Origin: CAZEHS01 sp964649745
GTDB lineage: Bacteria; Bacillota; Clostridia; Peptostreptococcales; Acidaminobacteraceae
DNA length: 14,673 bases
Direction: 5' to 3'
Assembly: GCA_964649745.1 (NCBI GenBank)
Contig: CAZYQI010000052.1
Coordinates: 1-14,673, forward strand
Position numbers and translations under genes: made by a program. The number at the start of each line of letters is the position of its first letter. Position 1 is the first letter of the stretch. A model generated the notes under the pieces. That model did not search any database. It worked only from the letters and a program-made list of their open reading frames with translations, and was not told the DNA's origin. Of the stretch, positions 1 to 6,666 are shown one piece after another.

Positions 1-1
1 T

Positions 2-301
2 AACTCACTATACATTTATCAGAGCCCTGCGACTACTATTCTGACACAGGGGGGTTACTGGTTTCAACGAAAAGATGTAAACAACAACAGACGAAGGGCG
101 ACCTTCGATGGCCATGTGTGGTGGTGGTGGCTTCGGTCCCCCGGCCGTGACAATAGAAGAGCCGTTTATATCCACGGCGACGGCAATGTAGGCATTCAGG
201 GAAACGGCACCTTCCACTACAGCAGCACTACGATTCACCCCTCTACCGGCGATAATCACGGCGGTGTTCGTCCCGCTCTGTGGCTGCGCTTGGAACCATG
301 A
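2..301 (+). CDS. C-terminal part of a DUF6273-type protein (5' end outside window)
   Basis: The frame is open from the left edge of the window to a TGA at 299-301, giving 99 codons with no start. The peptide carries the hallmarks of the DUF6273 C-terminal domain: a Trp-rich block running into WWWWLRSPGRDNRR, a DGNVGIQGNG turn, and the terminal GGVRPALWLRLEP. The family is known from Clostridia and other gut bacteria, often in long surface or secreted proteins; the fold is thought to be C-type-lectin/FGE-like, and no enzyme activity can be claimed. The stretch between WWLRSPG and GVRPALW is where DGR-type target proteins vary. It is rich in Asn, Gly, His, Ser and Thr codons, and a run of three AAC codons (NNN) lies upstream. 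No reverse transcriptase or template repeat is visible in the window. An antisense ORF over the same bases is a shadow. Confidence 0.75.
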   Translation, partial: NSLYIYQSPATTILTQGGYWFQRKDVNNNRRRATFDGHVWWWWLRSPGRDNRRAVYIHGDGNVGIQGNGTFHYSSTTIHPSTGDNHGGVRPALWLRLEP

Positions 302-403
302 CTCTTGAGCATTTTTCAAGCAGTTCGATCATCATTACAACATAAATGACATCACTGTAAAGGATTAAGCTACCGGAAATCCCCGTCCAGCTAGGGAGGT
401 ATA

Positions 404-490
404 ATGCCCCCCAAAGTCAAGATAGGCCGCCATGCCGATAGGTTAAGCCTGGTCATTTTTTCATCAAAATCGCTCCTTGGCGCTGTTTGA
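404..490 (+). CDS. possible small ORF, 28 aa, unknown
   Basis: An ATG at 404 follows a strong Shine-Dalgarno match (AGGGAGG at 393-399) with a short spacing of 4 bases, and runs to a TGA at 488-490. The peptide starts MPPKVKIGRHADRLSLVIF and is basic at the N-terminus and more hydrophobic later. I do not recognise it. The same bases also contain a TATAAT string (401-406 region), so the apparent ribosome site could instead be a promoter -10 context. It lies about 100 bases after the DUF6273 gene and may belong to the same accessory region. The evidence is only the ribosome site and the open frame. Confidence 0.25.
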   Translation: MPPKVKIGRHADRLSLVIFSSKSLLGAV

Positions 491-558
491 AAGCGGCTGT
501 CGTGTCCTCAAAAGCTGCCCGAAATTCTATCTGGCACAGGATGACCGCGTACTGGAAA

Positions 559-756
559 TCACATCAATTCTTCTACAAAATAAAGCTTGCCGGTCTTGGG
601 ATAAAACAAAATGACCAACGTGCAATTCCCGTCTTTTTTGTATTCCTTCCAAAGGTAATATGTTTCTTAAAAAGGCTTTCGGGTCGGTTTCGGACAGCCG
701 CCTGAGTCACACACGCCCCTCCTGTCCGGTTCGGAGCCGTCGCAAACCCGTTGCAT
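559..756 (-). pseudogene. decayed small reading frame with one in-frame stop
   Basis: On the minus strand an ATG at 756-754 opens a frame of 29 codons (CDGSEPDRRGVCDSGGCPKP is its core, with three Cys and several Pro/Arg). It ends at a TAA at 669-667 and then continues in the same frame for 35 codons to a TGA at 561-559. The second part (KEYKKDGNCTLVILFYPKTG, then a KLYFVEEL ending) reads like genuine protein: mixed hydrophobic strands and charged turns. The two halves could be one former gene broken by a single stop, or two unrelated frames. No ribosome site precedes the ATG. An alternative frame across 669-706 also looks protein-like (RRLSETDPKAFLRN), which may point to an additional frameshift. 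The family is not recognised. The + strand ORF over this region is judged a shadow. Confidence 0.3.
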
Positions 757-757
757 T

Positions 758-786
758 TTTCACAATAATTTCTAACAGTTTATAGC
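758..786 (+). promoter_or_regulatory. possible sigma-A promoter for the alpha/beta hydrolase gene
   Basis: TTTCAC (758-763) and TATAGC (781-786) are separated by 17 bases, about 36 bases upstream of the ATG at 823. Both boxes are imperfect matches to TTGACA and TATAAT. The surroundings are AT-rich. Confidence 0.35.
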
Positions 787-822
787 TGCATACAAAATAG
801 ACCCGTATAGGAGTAAAAGCAG

Positions 823-1548
823 ATGAAAAACTTTTTTGTAAAGAATGGAGAAAATCACATACACATCATTGAAAGCGGTGAGTACAAAAAAGAAATACCC
901 TCCTTATTAGTTGTTGGAGGAATATGGGAGTCCGCAGAGAGAGCTCTGCCAATCCATAATTTAGAAAGACACGTCATTTCGTTTAGTTTTAGAGGCAGAG
1001 GCCTGAGCAGCACACCGGATTCTGGTTATACTCTAGAAGATCATTTATCCGATATCCAAAAGGTTGTTCAAATATGTAGACTTTCCAATTATTGTGTACT
1101 CGGATTTTCAAGAGGTGCTGCCTATACACTGGGATGGTATTTAAGAATGAGGACCGGAATAGCAGGGTTAATTTTAGTGGATCAAGCTCCCATACATAGA
1201 CAAATTCCTGCTGAAAGCCTTGATTTCTGGTGTAATATGGTTTACCAAAATGTACCTACAACGAATCATATGCGAGTTAAAGCCTTTGAAGGGTTAAGCA
1301 GAGAAGCAATCGAGTATGACTTTACGGAAAAACTGGACTCCATAGAGGTGCCTGTTCGGGTATTTTATGGAACATCAAAACAGTCAGAAATACCAACCAA
1401 TCTATCCAATGAAACAAGAGCCGTATATGCGCAACAGATTAAAAATATAAGCATGATAGAATTTGAAAATTCAGGGCATATGATCCCCGATGACGAAACA
1501 GAAAAATACTTAAATGAGATCGAGAATTTTATAAATTATTTAATCTAG
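823..1548 (+). CDS. alpha/beta hydrolase fold protein
   Basis: This is a 241-residue protein of single-domain alpha/beta-hydrolase size, probably cytoplasmic because no signal peptide or membrane segment is seen. The nucleophile elbow is GFSRG at residues 94-98 with Ser96 as the catalytic serine. The SFRGRGLSSTP segment (about 55-65) matches the strand-4/oxyanion region of the family, and His219 in NSGHM is the expected catalytic histidine. The usual acid after strand 7 is not obvious (the loop reads FYGTSKQSE). Asp120 in LILVDQAP or Glu189 may serve, so the triad is not proven. The substrate is unknown; esterase, lipase-like and C-C hydrolase activities are all possible. The start is supported by AGGAG nine bases upstream. 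The gene is clearly more AT-rich than the genes to the right (one line counted at 37% GC), which suggests acquisition by transfer. A GNAT gene follows 51 bases later on the same strand. Confidence 0.85.
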   Translation: MKNFFVKNGENHIHIIESGEYKKEIPSLLVVGGIWESAERALPIHNLERHVISFSFRGRGLSSTPDSGYTLEDHLSDIQKVVQICRLSNYCVLGFSRGAAYTLGWYLRMRTGIAGLILVDQAPIHRQIPAESLDFWCNMVYQNVPTTNHMRVKAFEGLSREAIEYDFTEKLDSIEVPVRVFYGTSKQSEIPTNLSNETRAVYAQQIKNISMIEFENSGHMIPDDETEKYLNEIENFINYLI

Positions 1549-1599
1549 GCCTCGGCAATGCAACGTGTTAACTGCATCTACTAAACCACGGAGAGACAC

Positions 1600-2151
1600 A
1601 TGAAAATAAGAGCTGCAAAACCCGGAGACGAAAACGCGGTTGCACAGATCATTATCGACACATGGAAAGACGCTTATAAAGGTATTGTGTCCCAATGCTT
1701 CCTCGATTCATTGACGACGGAAAAGCATGAAGCCCTACTGGCGCAGCAAATAGCTCAGAGTACTCAGATCATTTATGTGTTGGAATCGGAGCAGAATACG
1801 ATTCAGGGGATGATCTCCGGAGGCGTAGACCGTTCTGAGAAATATGACTGTGAAATCGTTGCGATATACATCGGCAGGGACTATCAAAAATTCGGTTTTG
1901 GTAAACGGCTCTTTTCAGCGTGTGTAAATGTATTTAGAGCACAGGGATATAAGACAATGGTCATATGGACGTTTGCCAGCAACAAGGACAGAGCGTTTTA
2001 CGACAAAATGGGAGGCGTCGTTGCCGAGCACAAGACATACCCTATAGGAAATGAGGACTTGCCTCTGGTAGGTTATGTATGGGACGACATTGAAGAAATC
2101 CGAAACATATCCTATGACATCGCCGCAAAGGAACAGGTAACATGCAAATAA
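1600..2151 (+). CDS. GNAT-family N-acetyltransferase
   Basis: The 183-residue product has the GNAT layout. Its N-terminus, MKIRAAKPGDENAVAQII, is the typical beta1-alpha1 opening, and WKDAYKGIVS follows as alpha2. Motif A has the strand CEIVAIYIGRDY followed by the acetyl-CoA pyrophosphate loop QKFGFGK (residues 96-102, QxxGxG/A type). Motif B is WTFASNKDRAFYDKMGG (123-139), with a Tyr in the usual general-acid position. These enzymes move an acetyl group from acetyl-CoA to an amine on a small molecule, peptide or protein; the substrate cannot be read from sequence. The tail beyond about 165 is extra. The start is set by GGAGAG, four bases before the ATG. The last 10 bases overlap the start of the downstream M50 protease gene, so the two are probably co-translated. 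Confidence 0.88.
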   Translation: MKIRAAKPGDENAVAQIIIDTWKDAYKGIVSQCFLDSLTTEKHEALLAQQIAQSTQIIYVLESEQNTIQGMISGGVDRSEKYDCEIVAIYIGRDYQKFGFGKRLFSACVNVFRAQGYKTMVIWTFASNKDRAFYDKMGGVVAEHKTYPIGNEDLPLVGYVWDDIEEIRNISYDIAAKEQVTCK

Positions 2152-2879
2152 TCCAGCTTATCATCTTCAGTATCTTGTCCTATTGGATTTCCGGCCTCGT
2201 GCATGAAGCCGGGCACTTGGTTGTTGGGCTTTTGAACGGCTGGAAATTTCATCTATTGGTCGTTGGCCCCTTAGGGTTCAAAGTGAACGAGCAGGGAAAA
2301 GTGGTTGCCTATTTTGAAAAGAATATGCTTCTCTGGGGCGGAGTTGGGGCTGCGTTGCCTCAGACCAATGATCCAACGAATCTTGCTGTTTGGAAAAAGG
2401 TCTTAGTGGGAGGACCCGCGGCATCCATGGTCATGGGGCTTACGCTCTTACCCATAGGAATGGTTGCCGACAATGTGTTCCTGCTGCTTTTAGGGGCGAT
2501 GCCCTTGGGAATGGGCCTCGCTTGCGGCTTACCCCTGCCACTGAAAACCGGAATCCTGTACACCGACGGGGGCCGCTTGGCGCGGCTGAACAGCACCGGC
2601 CAAACGCACCTTGAGGAAAAAGCCCTCTTCACGCTTACTCAAAGCAGTATTTGCTCCGCTGGTTTTCAGAATGTCCCCTATTCCGATATTGAGCATCTGA
2701 TGCAGTCCAAGGATAATGCTATTAAGTACTACGGCTATTATTACAGCTACCGGTATTTCAGTGAAAAAGACAATTCACTCAGGGCCGCCGAGGCCATAGA
2801 GCTTATGGAGGGGTTGAAAAACAGCGTATCTAAGCTTATCGTTGAGGACTGTAAAATTGAATGCGTACAATCCCCATGA
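2142..2879 (+). CDS. M50 (site-2-protease-like) membrane zinc metallopeptidase
   Basis: This 245-residue protein begins with a membrane helix that holds the zinc motif HEAGH (residues 21-25), as in M50 intramembrane proteases. Further hydrophobic spans lie at about 87-112 and 113-137, and the second metal-ligand motif TDGGR (141-145, Asp142) follows. GGPAAS (90-95) resembles the conserved Gly-Pro turn of the family. Residues 150-245 form a soluble C-terminal part rich in Tyr and charged residues (KYYGYYYSYRYF), with no PDZ or CBS domain recognisable. M50 enzymes cut membrane-bound proteins such as anti-sigma factors or peptide precursors within the bilayer; the substrate here is unknown. The start codon lies inside the end of the GNAT gene, which points to translational coupling. 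A strong terminator begins at the stop codon, making this the last gene of the unit. Confidence 0.85.
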   Translation: MQIIQLIIFSILSYWISGLVHEAGHLVVGLLNGWKFHLLVVGPLGFKVNEQGKVVAYFEKNMLLWGGVGAALPQTNDPTNLAVWKKVLVGGPAASMVMGLTLLPIGMVADNVFLLLLGAMPLGMGLACGLPLPLKTGILYTDGGRLARLNSTGQTHLEEKALFTLTQSSICSAGFQNVPYSDIEHLMQSKDNAIKYYGYYYSYRYFSEKDNSLRAAEAIELMEGLKNSVSKLIVEDCKIECVQSP

Positions 2880-2913
2880 AAAAAGCCGTTACTCCATCGG
2901 AGTCGGCTTTTTT
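2879..2913 (+). terminator. rho-independent terminator after the M50 gene
   Basis: The outer stem AAAAAAGCCG (2879-2888) pairs with CGGCTTTTTT (2904-2913). An inner stem ACTCC/GGAGT closes on a 3-base loop, with a two-base bulge between them. The six T at 2908-2913 form the tail. It starts on the last base of the M50 stop codon. Confidence 0.85.
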
Positions 2914-3036
2914 CGTATCCAGAGGTACAGCTTTTCAGCTCCTAAGTGGTATACTTGGCTGGTCTGGTGACGTTTTGCGTCATTTTGATGCAGGATACTG
3001 AATCTCTGCAGATACTCACAATGAAAGGAACCCCCT

Positions 3037-3366
3037 ATGAAACTTACCATCCTCACACGCCCCGAAACCATGGACCGCTGTATCGGCAAGGGTTGTCTGA
3101 AGGCATTTCATAATCGTCTGGACGCCTTCTCCGCTTATGGGTCGGATGCCGAACTGGTGGGCTTCACTCATTCCGGCGGAGATTTGGAGCACAAGATCGC
3201 ACGGATGATTGAAAACGGCGTGGATACCGTACACCTTTCCACCTGCCTGCGGGCAAAGAGTGACGATTATGAAGCACTGGCGATGCGCCTGTCCGCTCAC
3301 TTCAATGTGGTGGGCTATACCCACGGTTCCTCCCAAGGAAAAGAGCGGAAAACCTGGTTCAGATAA
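3037..3366 (+). CDS. CGGC-domain family protein lacking the CGGC motif
   Basis: The 109-residue product has the size and pattern of the CGGC family (PF08821), small proteins expected to bind metal through cysteines. Conserved elements seen are CIGKGCLKAFHNRLDAF (Cys15, Cys20), the YGSDAELVGFTHSGGD strand-loop, GVDTVHLSTC (Cys70) and the VVGYTHG ending. The name-giving Cys-Gly-Gly-Cys is replaced by Ser46-Gly-Gly-Asp49, and the Cys-Pro that normally follows the third conserved Cys is also missing (AKSDDY instead). Three cysteines remain, so metal binding may be altered or lost. The start is supported by AAAGGA, seven bases before the ATG. The gene stands alone between the upstream terminator and a convergent chemotaxis receptor gene. 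The biological role of the family is not established. Confidence 0.75.
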   Translation: MKLTILTRPETMDRCIGKGCLKAFHNRLDAFSAYGSDAELVGFTHSGGDLEHKIARMIENGVDTVHLSTCLRAKSDDYEALAMRLSAHFNVVGYTHGSSQGKERKTWFR

Positions 3367-3369
3367 TAC

Positions 3370-3389
3370 GCTTCTCTTGTTGTAGAAGC
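3370..3389. other. short hairpin between convergent genes
   Basis: GCTTCT (3370-3375) pairs with AGAAGC (3384-3389) around an 8-base loop, 3 bases after the CGGC-family stop codon. There is no T run after it on either strand, so it is at best a weak terminator between the CGGC gene and the chemotaxis receptor gene. Confidence 0.3.
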
Positions 3390-3422
3390 TGGGTACAGCA
3401 CATTAATACTGCAAGTCAGTGA

Positions 3423-5114
3423 CTATACTGAAAAACGGCTGACTGCAGCTCTTAAATCCTCAGCCATTCTGGCCAGAGTTTGGCTGGACGATGAGATTTC
3501 CTCCATGGTTGCCAATTGCTCTTCGGTCGCAGCCGAAATAGTTTGTGATTCCCCAGAAACACAACGCCCCAATGAATCGATTTTCATGATCGCGCAAACT
3601 ACTTCCTGATTCCTGTTTGCGATTTGCTCAACCGCACTGGATATTTCGTTCACGTCCTCAGAAACATGGGCTACAAGACTGGCAATGGCGTGGAACGCCT
3701 GCCCGGCGTTTTGAACTGCCACCGTTCCTGCCTGCACCTCCTCAGTTCCTTCCCTCATGGATTCCACCGCAGTTCGGGTCTCTCCTTGAATAAGGGCGAT
3801 AATCTCCGCAATTCTTTTAGTAGCCTCCTGAGATTGTTCGGCCAGCTTTCGAACCTCTTCCGCCACCACGGAGAATCCGCGCCCCTGCTCTCCGGCCCGC
3901 GCCGCCTCAATGGCGGCGTTCAAGGCCAGCAGATTTGTCTGATCCGCAATGCCCGAAATCGTTTCCACAATAATATCTACCTCACGGGAGCGATCACCCA
4001 GCCGGGTGACAATCTGCGAAGAGTCTGCCACCTTGCTGCGTATCCGCTCTATTTGACGGACGGCGCTGTCTACCAGCTTAATGCCATCGTCGGCCTGTAA
4101 AGACGTCTCATGTGCTCTTTGCGCCACCCGTTGGGTGTTGGCCGAAACCTCCTGGGCACTTCCGGAAAGCTCCTGAATCACGCCGCTTACCGACATGGTT
4201 TCCTCTGTCTGAAGCTGGGATGATCGGGCCATTTCAGCTACTGATTCCGCAACCTGGCCAGCTGCCTGCGCCGATTGTTCTGCTCCGGCAGTGAGCTCCT
4301 CGCTGGAGGCCGCAACCTGCTGGGATTCCTCAATAACCTTTGTCACCAGCGTCTTCAGCTCATGAATCATGTGATTGAAGGCTGCCGCCAATACCCCTAT
4401 TTCATCGTTTCTCGCTATCGCTACGCCTTCGGTCAGATCGCCCTCTGCAACGCGCTGTGCTGAAACCGAAATGGCCTTAATCGGTCGACTGATGTTTTCG
4501 GCGGCAAAGACTCCTATGAGGATTCCCAGCACTGCCGCGCCAAGGGCAAAGAACACAGCTTCCTTTCGTGCGACGCCAGCCTCCTGTTCAATCTCGCTGA
4601 ACAATTCGGTAATATGCTCGTCCTCGCGCATCTGATACGCGCCAACTTTTTCCAGCAATTTATCTGCGGCAGGGTGTACCGACTCCGCCGCGAAGGCTTT
4701 TGCAGCATCGCCCCTGCCAGCCTCCACTAACGGCACCAGCGTTGTCATGACCATTCCGTAATAGGCTTCATCCAACCCCTTCATTTCCTGAACCAAGGAC
4801 TTATCCGCGTTATCCTTCGCGGCATCCATCAGCTCCTGTTCAATTTGTTGTCCTTCTTCTTCAAGCTCTTTAAATCTTACCAACTGTTCATCATTGGAGT
4901 CTGACAGGTACCTTTGTACGCAGGATACTTTCTTTAAAATGTTCCCACTGAGCTGGTACGTTTTTTTCAGCTGCGGAAAATACTCTGTCTGAAAGCTGTT
5001 AATCTCTTTTGACAGCTGGTGAATATTCCACCAGATAAGACCGAACCCCACTGCCGATACCGCCACAATCGCAAGAAAAAACAAAATCATCTTCATTCGC
5101 AACGACCGAACCAT
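3423..5114 (-). CDS. methyl-accepting chemotaxis protein (transmembrane receptor)
   Basis: This is a receptor of 563 residues from the ATG (565 if the upstream GTG at 5120 is used). AGGGAGG lies directly against the GTG but 6 bases before the ATG at 5114, so the ATG is the better start. Counting from the GTG, membrane helix 1 is about 11-31. An extracytoplasmic helical sensor region of four-helix-bundle type spans about 32-186, membrane helix 2 about 187-207, and HAMP about 208-262. The long signalling coiled coil spans about 263-560. Its hairpin tip, which contacts CheA and CheW, reads ADQTNLLALNAAIEAARAGE followed by GRGFSVVAEEVRKLAEQS (about 392-430). Ala/Glu/Gln-rich heptads on both arms provide likely methylation sites. 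No CheR-binding pentapeptide is present at the SRFSV end. The ligand is unknown. The response regulator gene lies 167 bases upstream on the same strand. Confidence 0.95.
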   Translation of the reverse strand: MVRSLRMKMILFFLAIVAVSAVGFGLIWWNIHQLSKEINSFQTEYFPQLKKTYQLSGNILKKVSCVQRYLSDSNDEQLVRFKELEEEGQQIEQELMDAAKDNADKSLVQEMKGLDEAYYGMVMTTLVPLVEAGRGDAAKAFAAESVHPAADKLLEKVGAYQMREDEHITELFSEIEQEAGVARKEAVFFALGAAVLGILIGVFAAENISRPIKAISVSAQRVAEGDLTEGVAIARNDEIGVLAAAFNHMIHELKTLVTKVIEESQQVAASSEELTAGAEQSAQAAGQVAESVAEMARSSQLQTEETMSVSGVIQELSGSAQEVSANTQRVAQRAHETSLQADDGIKLVDSAVRQIERIRSKVADSSQIVTRLGDRSREVDIIVETISGIADQTNLLALNAAIEAARAGEQGRGFSVVAEEVRKLAEQSQEATKRIAEIIALIQGETRTAVESMREGTEEVQAGTVAVQNAGQAFHAIASLVAHVSEDVNEISSAVEQIANRNQEVVCAIMKIDSLGRCVSGESQTISAATEEQLATMEEISSSSQTLARMAEDLRAAVSRFSV

Positions 5115-5137
5115 TTTCACCCTCCCTAAAATGTTGA

Positions 5138-5146
5138 ATTATGGCA
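5138..5146 (-). promoter_or_regulatory. possible extended -10 element for the chemotaxis receptor gene
   Basis: Read on the minus strand the site is TGCCATAAT, an extended -10 form (TGn plus CATAAT), about 24 bases before the receptor start codon. No good -35 is seen, and no sigma-D type promoter was recognised in the 161-base gap between the receptor and the regulator. Confidence 0.3.
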
Positions 5147-5281
5147 TAGTCCCCTATGATCGGACACTACAGTCTAATGTTATAGAGAAAATGAACGGGA
5201 TGTGTTAGAACGATGTCGGATTCTGGTTAGAAAAATGTACCCAGTTTGCTGTATAGATGACGTGAACCGCACCAACGCCTT

Positions 5282-6385
5282 CTATATCTCCTTGAACTCG
5301 CCCCCATGAACATCACCGAAGAAAAAATTGCGATACTCCCGCGGCAGATAGCCTCCATGGGCTTTAAAAATACGCGAAAAGTGTTTTTCATCCTGGTATC
5401 CTACAAAATGGGCTACCTCTGCGATAGTCCATTCATCACGAATAAGTAGGATATGCGCCCGAAAAATTTTTACTCTAACCAAATATTTTGACAGCGATAG
5501 ACCACATTCCCTACTGAATAGGAGACTCAAGTGGGAACGGTTTATAAAAAGTCTCCGGGCAATGCTTTCAACGCTTATTTGAACCCCGTCAACGCCAAAG
5601 GCCAGGCGTATTACATCTCTTACCATCCTATTCTGCACCTCTGGCAATAAAAGCTCGCGATATATGCACTGCACGGCTCCTAAAATTACGTGACAGCGAA
5701 TCTCCAGATCCTGATGATGCCAATGGCGCCCAACAATTGTCCCTGGAAGATCACGCATACTTTTGCAGGTAAAATGCTGAAACAGCCTGATCGTGAGTAA
5801 CGAAACCACCTGTACGGTATCTAAATATGTGATAGTATCCTGACGCCCGGTTCCCCGCTGTATGGCACGTAAAAACAGAATTTCAGCGTCCTTGGACAGC
5901 ACCTTTTCACAGCGGATTCTCTCGCATAGGCAGTCAATGATGTTCTCATTTTCCTGCATGAAGATTCTTTGTTCCTTTGCAACAGTGATTTTACTCATTG
6001 TTCGTAGCATCGTAGCTTCAAACTGTTCCCCAGAAACCGGCTTGATCAGATAGTCATGCGCCCCGAGAATCAGCCCTTGTCTTGCGCTTTCAAAATCCCT
6101 CAGTCCACTCATCAGAATTACGCATACATTAGGATACCACGCTGCGATATGCTTCAGCAGTGTCAACCCATCCATCCCGGGCATGACGATATCGGTGATG
6201 ACAATATCCACATGTTTTTCTTGCATCAAATGAAGCGCCTCTTCCCCTGACACAGCTTCTCCACACACTGTACACTGGGTGTTATACTTCCAAAAATTCA
6301 GATCAAGGATTGCCCTTCTGCTTAGAAGCTGGTCATCCACCAACATTACACTGATTTCACTTGATACACGCCGACCAGGTTGCAT
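5282..6385 (-). CDS. response regulator with AraC-type DNA-binding domain
   Basis: The 367-residue product is a two-domain transcription regulator of the YesN type. The receiver domain (about 11-130) has the acidic pair Asp17-Asp18, the phosphoacceptor Asp65 in VITDIVMPGMDG, Ser93 in the switch Thr/Ser position, and Lys115 in LIKPVS. A helical linker of about 130 residues (132-262) has no recognised domain. The C-terminal AraC/XylS domain spans about 265-355 with two helix-turn-helix units: VESIARRLFINRSHLSLLFS and TIAEVAHFVGYQDEKHFSRI. Such regulators usually answer to a sensor kinase of the LytS/YesM type, but none is encoded here. Instead a chemotaxis receptor gene follows 167 bases downstream on the same strand. 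The ribosome site before the ATG is weak (GTGGG), so the start is less certain than for its neighbours. Confidence 0.93.
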   Translation of the reverse strand: MQPGRRVSSEISVMLVDDQLLSRRAILDLNFWKYNTQCTVCGEAVSGEEALHLMQEKHVDIVITDIVMPGMDGLTLLKHIAAWYPNVCVILMSGLRDFESARQGLILGAHDYLIKPVSGEQFEATMLRTMSKITVAKEQRIFMQENENIIDCLCERIRCEKVLSKDAEILFLRAIQRGTGRQDTITYLDTVQVVSLLTIRLFQHFTCKSMRDLPGTIVGRHWHHQDLEIRCHVILGAVQCIYRELLLPEVQNRMVRDVIRLAFGVDGVQISVESIARRLFINRSHLSLLFSRECGLSLSKYLVRVKIFRAHILLIRDEWTIAEVAHFVGYQDEKHFSRIFKAHGGYLPREYRNFFFGDVHGGEFKEI

Positions 6386-6533
6386 CGTATACGCCCACTT
6401 TCATCCGAGTTTATCCGATACCTGAAGGCTCTACTCCTCTTGCTCCGCGTTTCGGTACAGGATACCAGCTGAAGCCATAGCCCCTATCGTCGACTTCAAT
6501 CTATGCATTACAGGTTCTACCTTTATTCATTCG

Positions 6534-6564
6534 ATTATATCAGTATATTCCATCTGGTTTCCAA
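6534..6564 (-). promoter_or_regulatory. extended -10 promoter for the response regulator gene
   Basis: On the minus strand TGATATAAT (6542-6534) is a full extended -10 element, with TTGGAA (6564-6559) as a -35-like box at a wide 19-base spacing. Transcription would start near 6527, leaving a leader of about 140 bases before the ATG at 6385. Short self-complementary pieces exist in the leader (such as GGTA...TACC), but no known riboswitch was recognised. Confidence 0.55.
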
Positions 6565-6623
6565 GGATCTTGAATTTGCTTAAGACAGTTTTCAGTGATT
6601 CCTTTTGCAGCACACCGAGCACA

Positions 6624-6656
6624 GCAAAAAAACCTCTGTCTTGTAGAGGTTTTTGC
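6624..6656 (-). terminator. rho-independent terminator after the DNA-repair gene pair
   Basis: AAAAACCTCT (6628-6637) pairs with AGAGGTTTTT (6645-6654) around a 7-base loop, with extra A:T bases at the foot. On the minus strand the 3' arm is followed by a run of seven T. It lies 11 bases after the DUF4130 gene stop and could also work in the + direction, though there is no + gene to end. Confidence 0.85.
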
Positions 6657-6666
6657 ATTTTCCTAT

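Noticed and set aside
8..319. Minus-strand ORF of 103 codons over the DUF6273 end
   Set aside because: The + strand frame matches a known protein family tail; the antisense frame has low-complexity Pro runs and no ribosome site, so it is a shadow.
487..705. Plus-strand ORF of 72 codons
   Set aside because: No ribosome site, no recognisable features, and it lies opposite the more protein-like minus-strand frame.
5115..5281. Sigma-D type flagellar promoter before the chemotaxis receptor
   Set aside because: No TAAA-N15-GCCGATAA-like pair was found in the gap.
6386..6533. c-di-GMP (GEMM) riboswitch in the response regulator leader
   Set aside because: Some short strings look similar (CCGAAACGC) but the conserved core and the two-helix layout could not be found.
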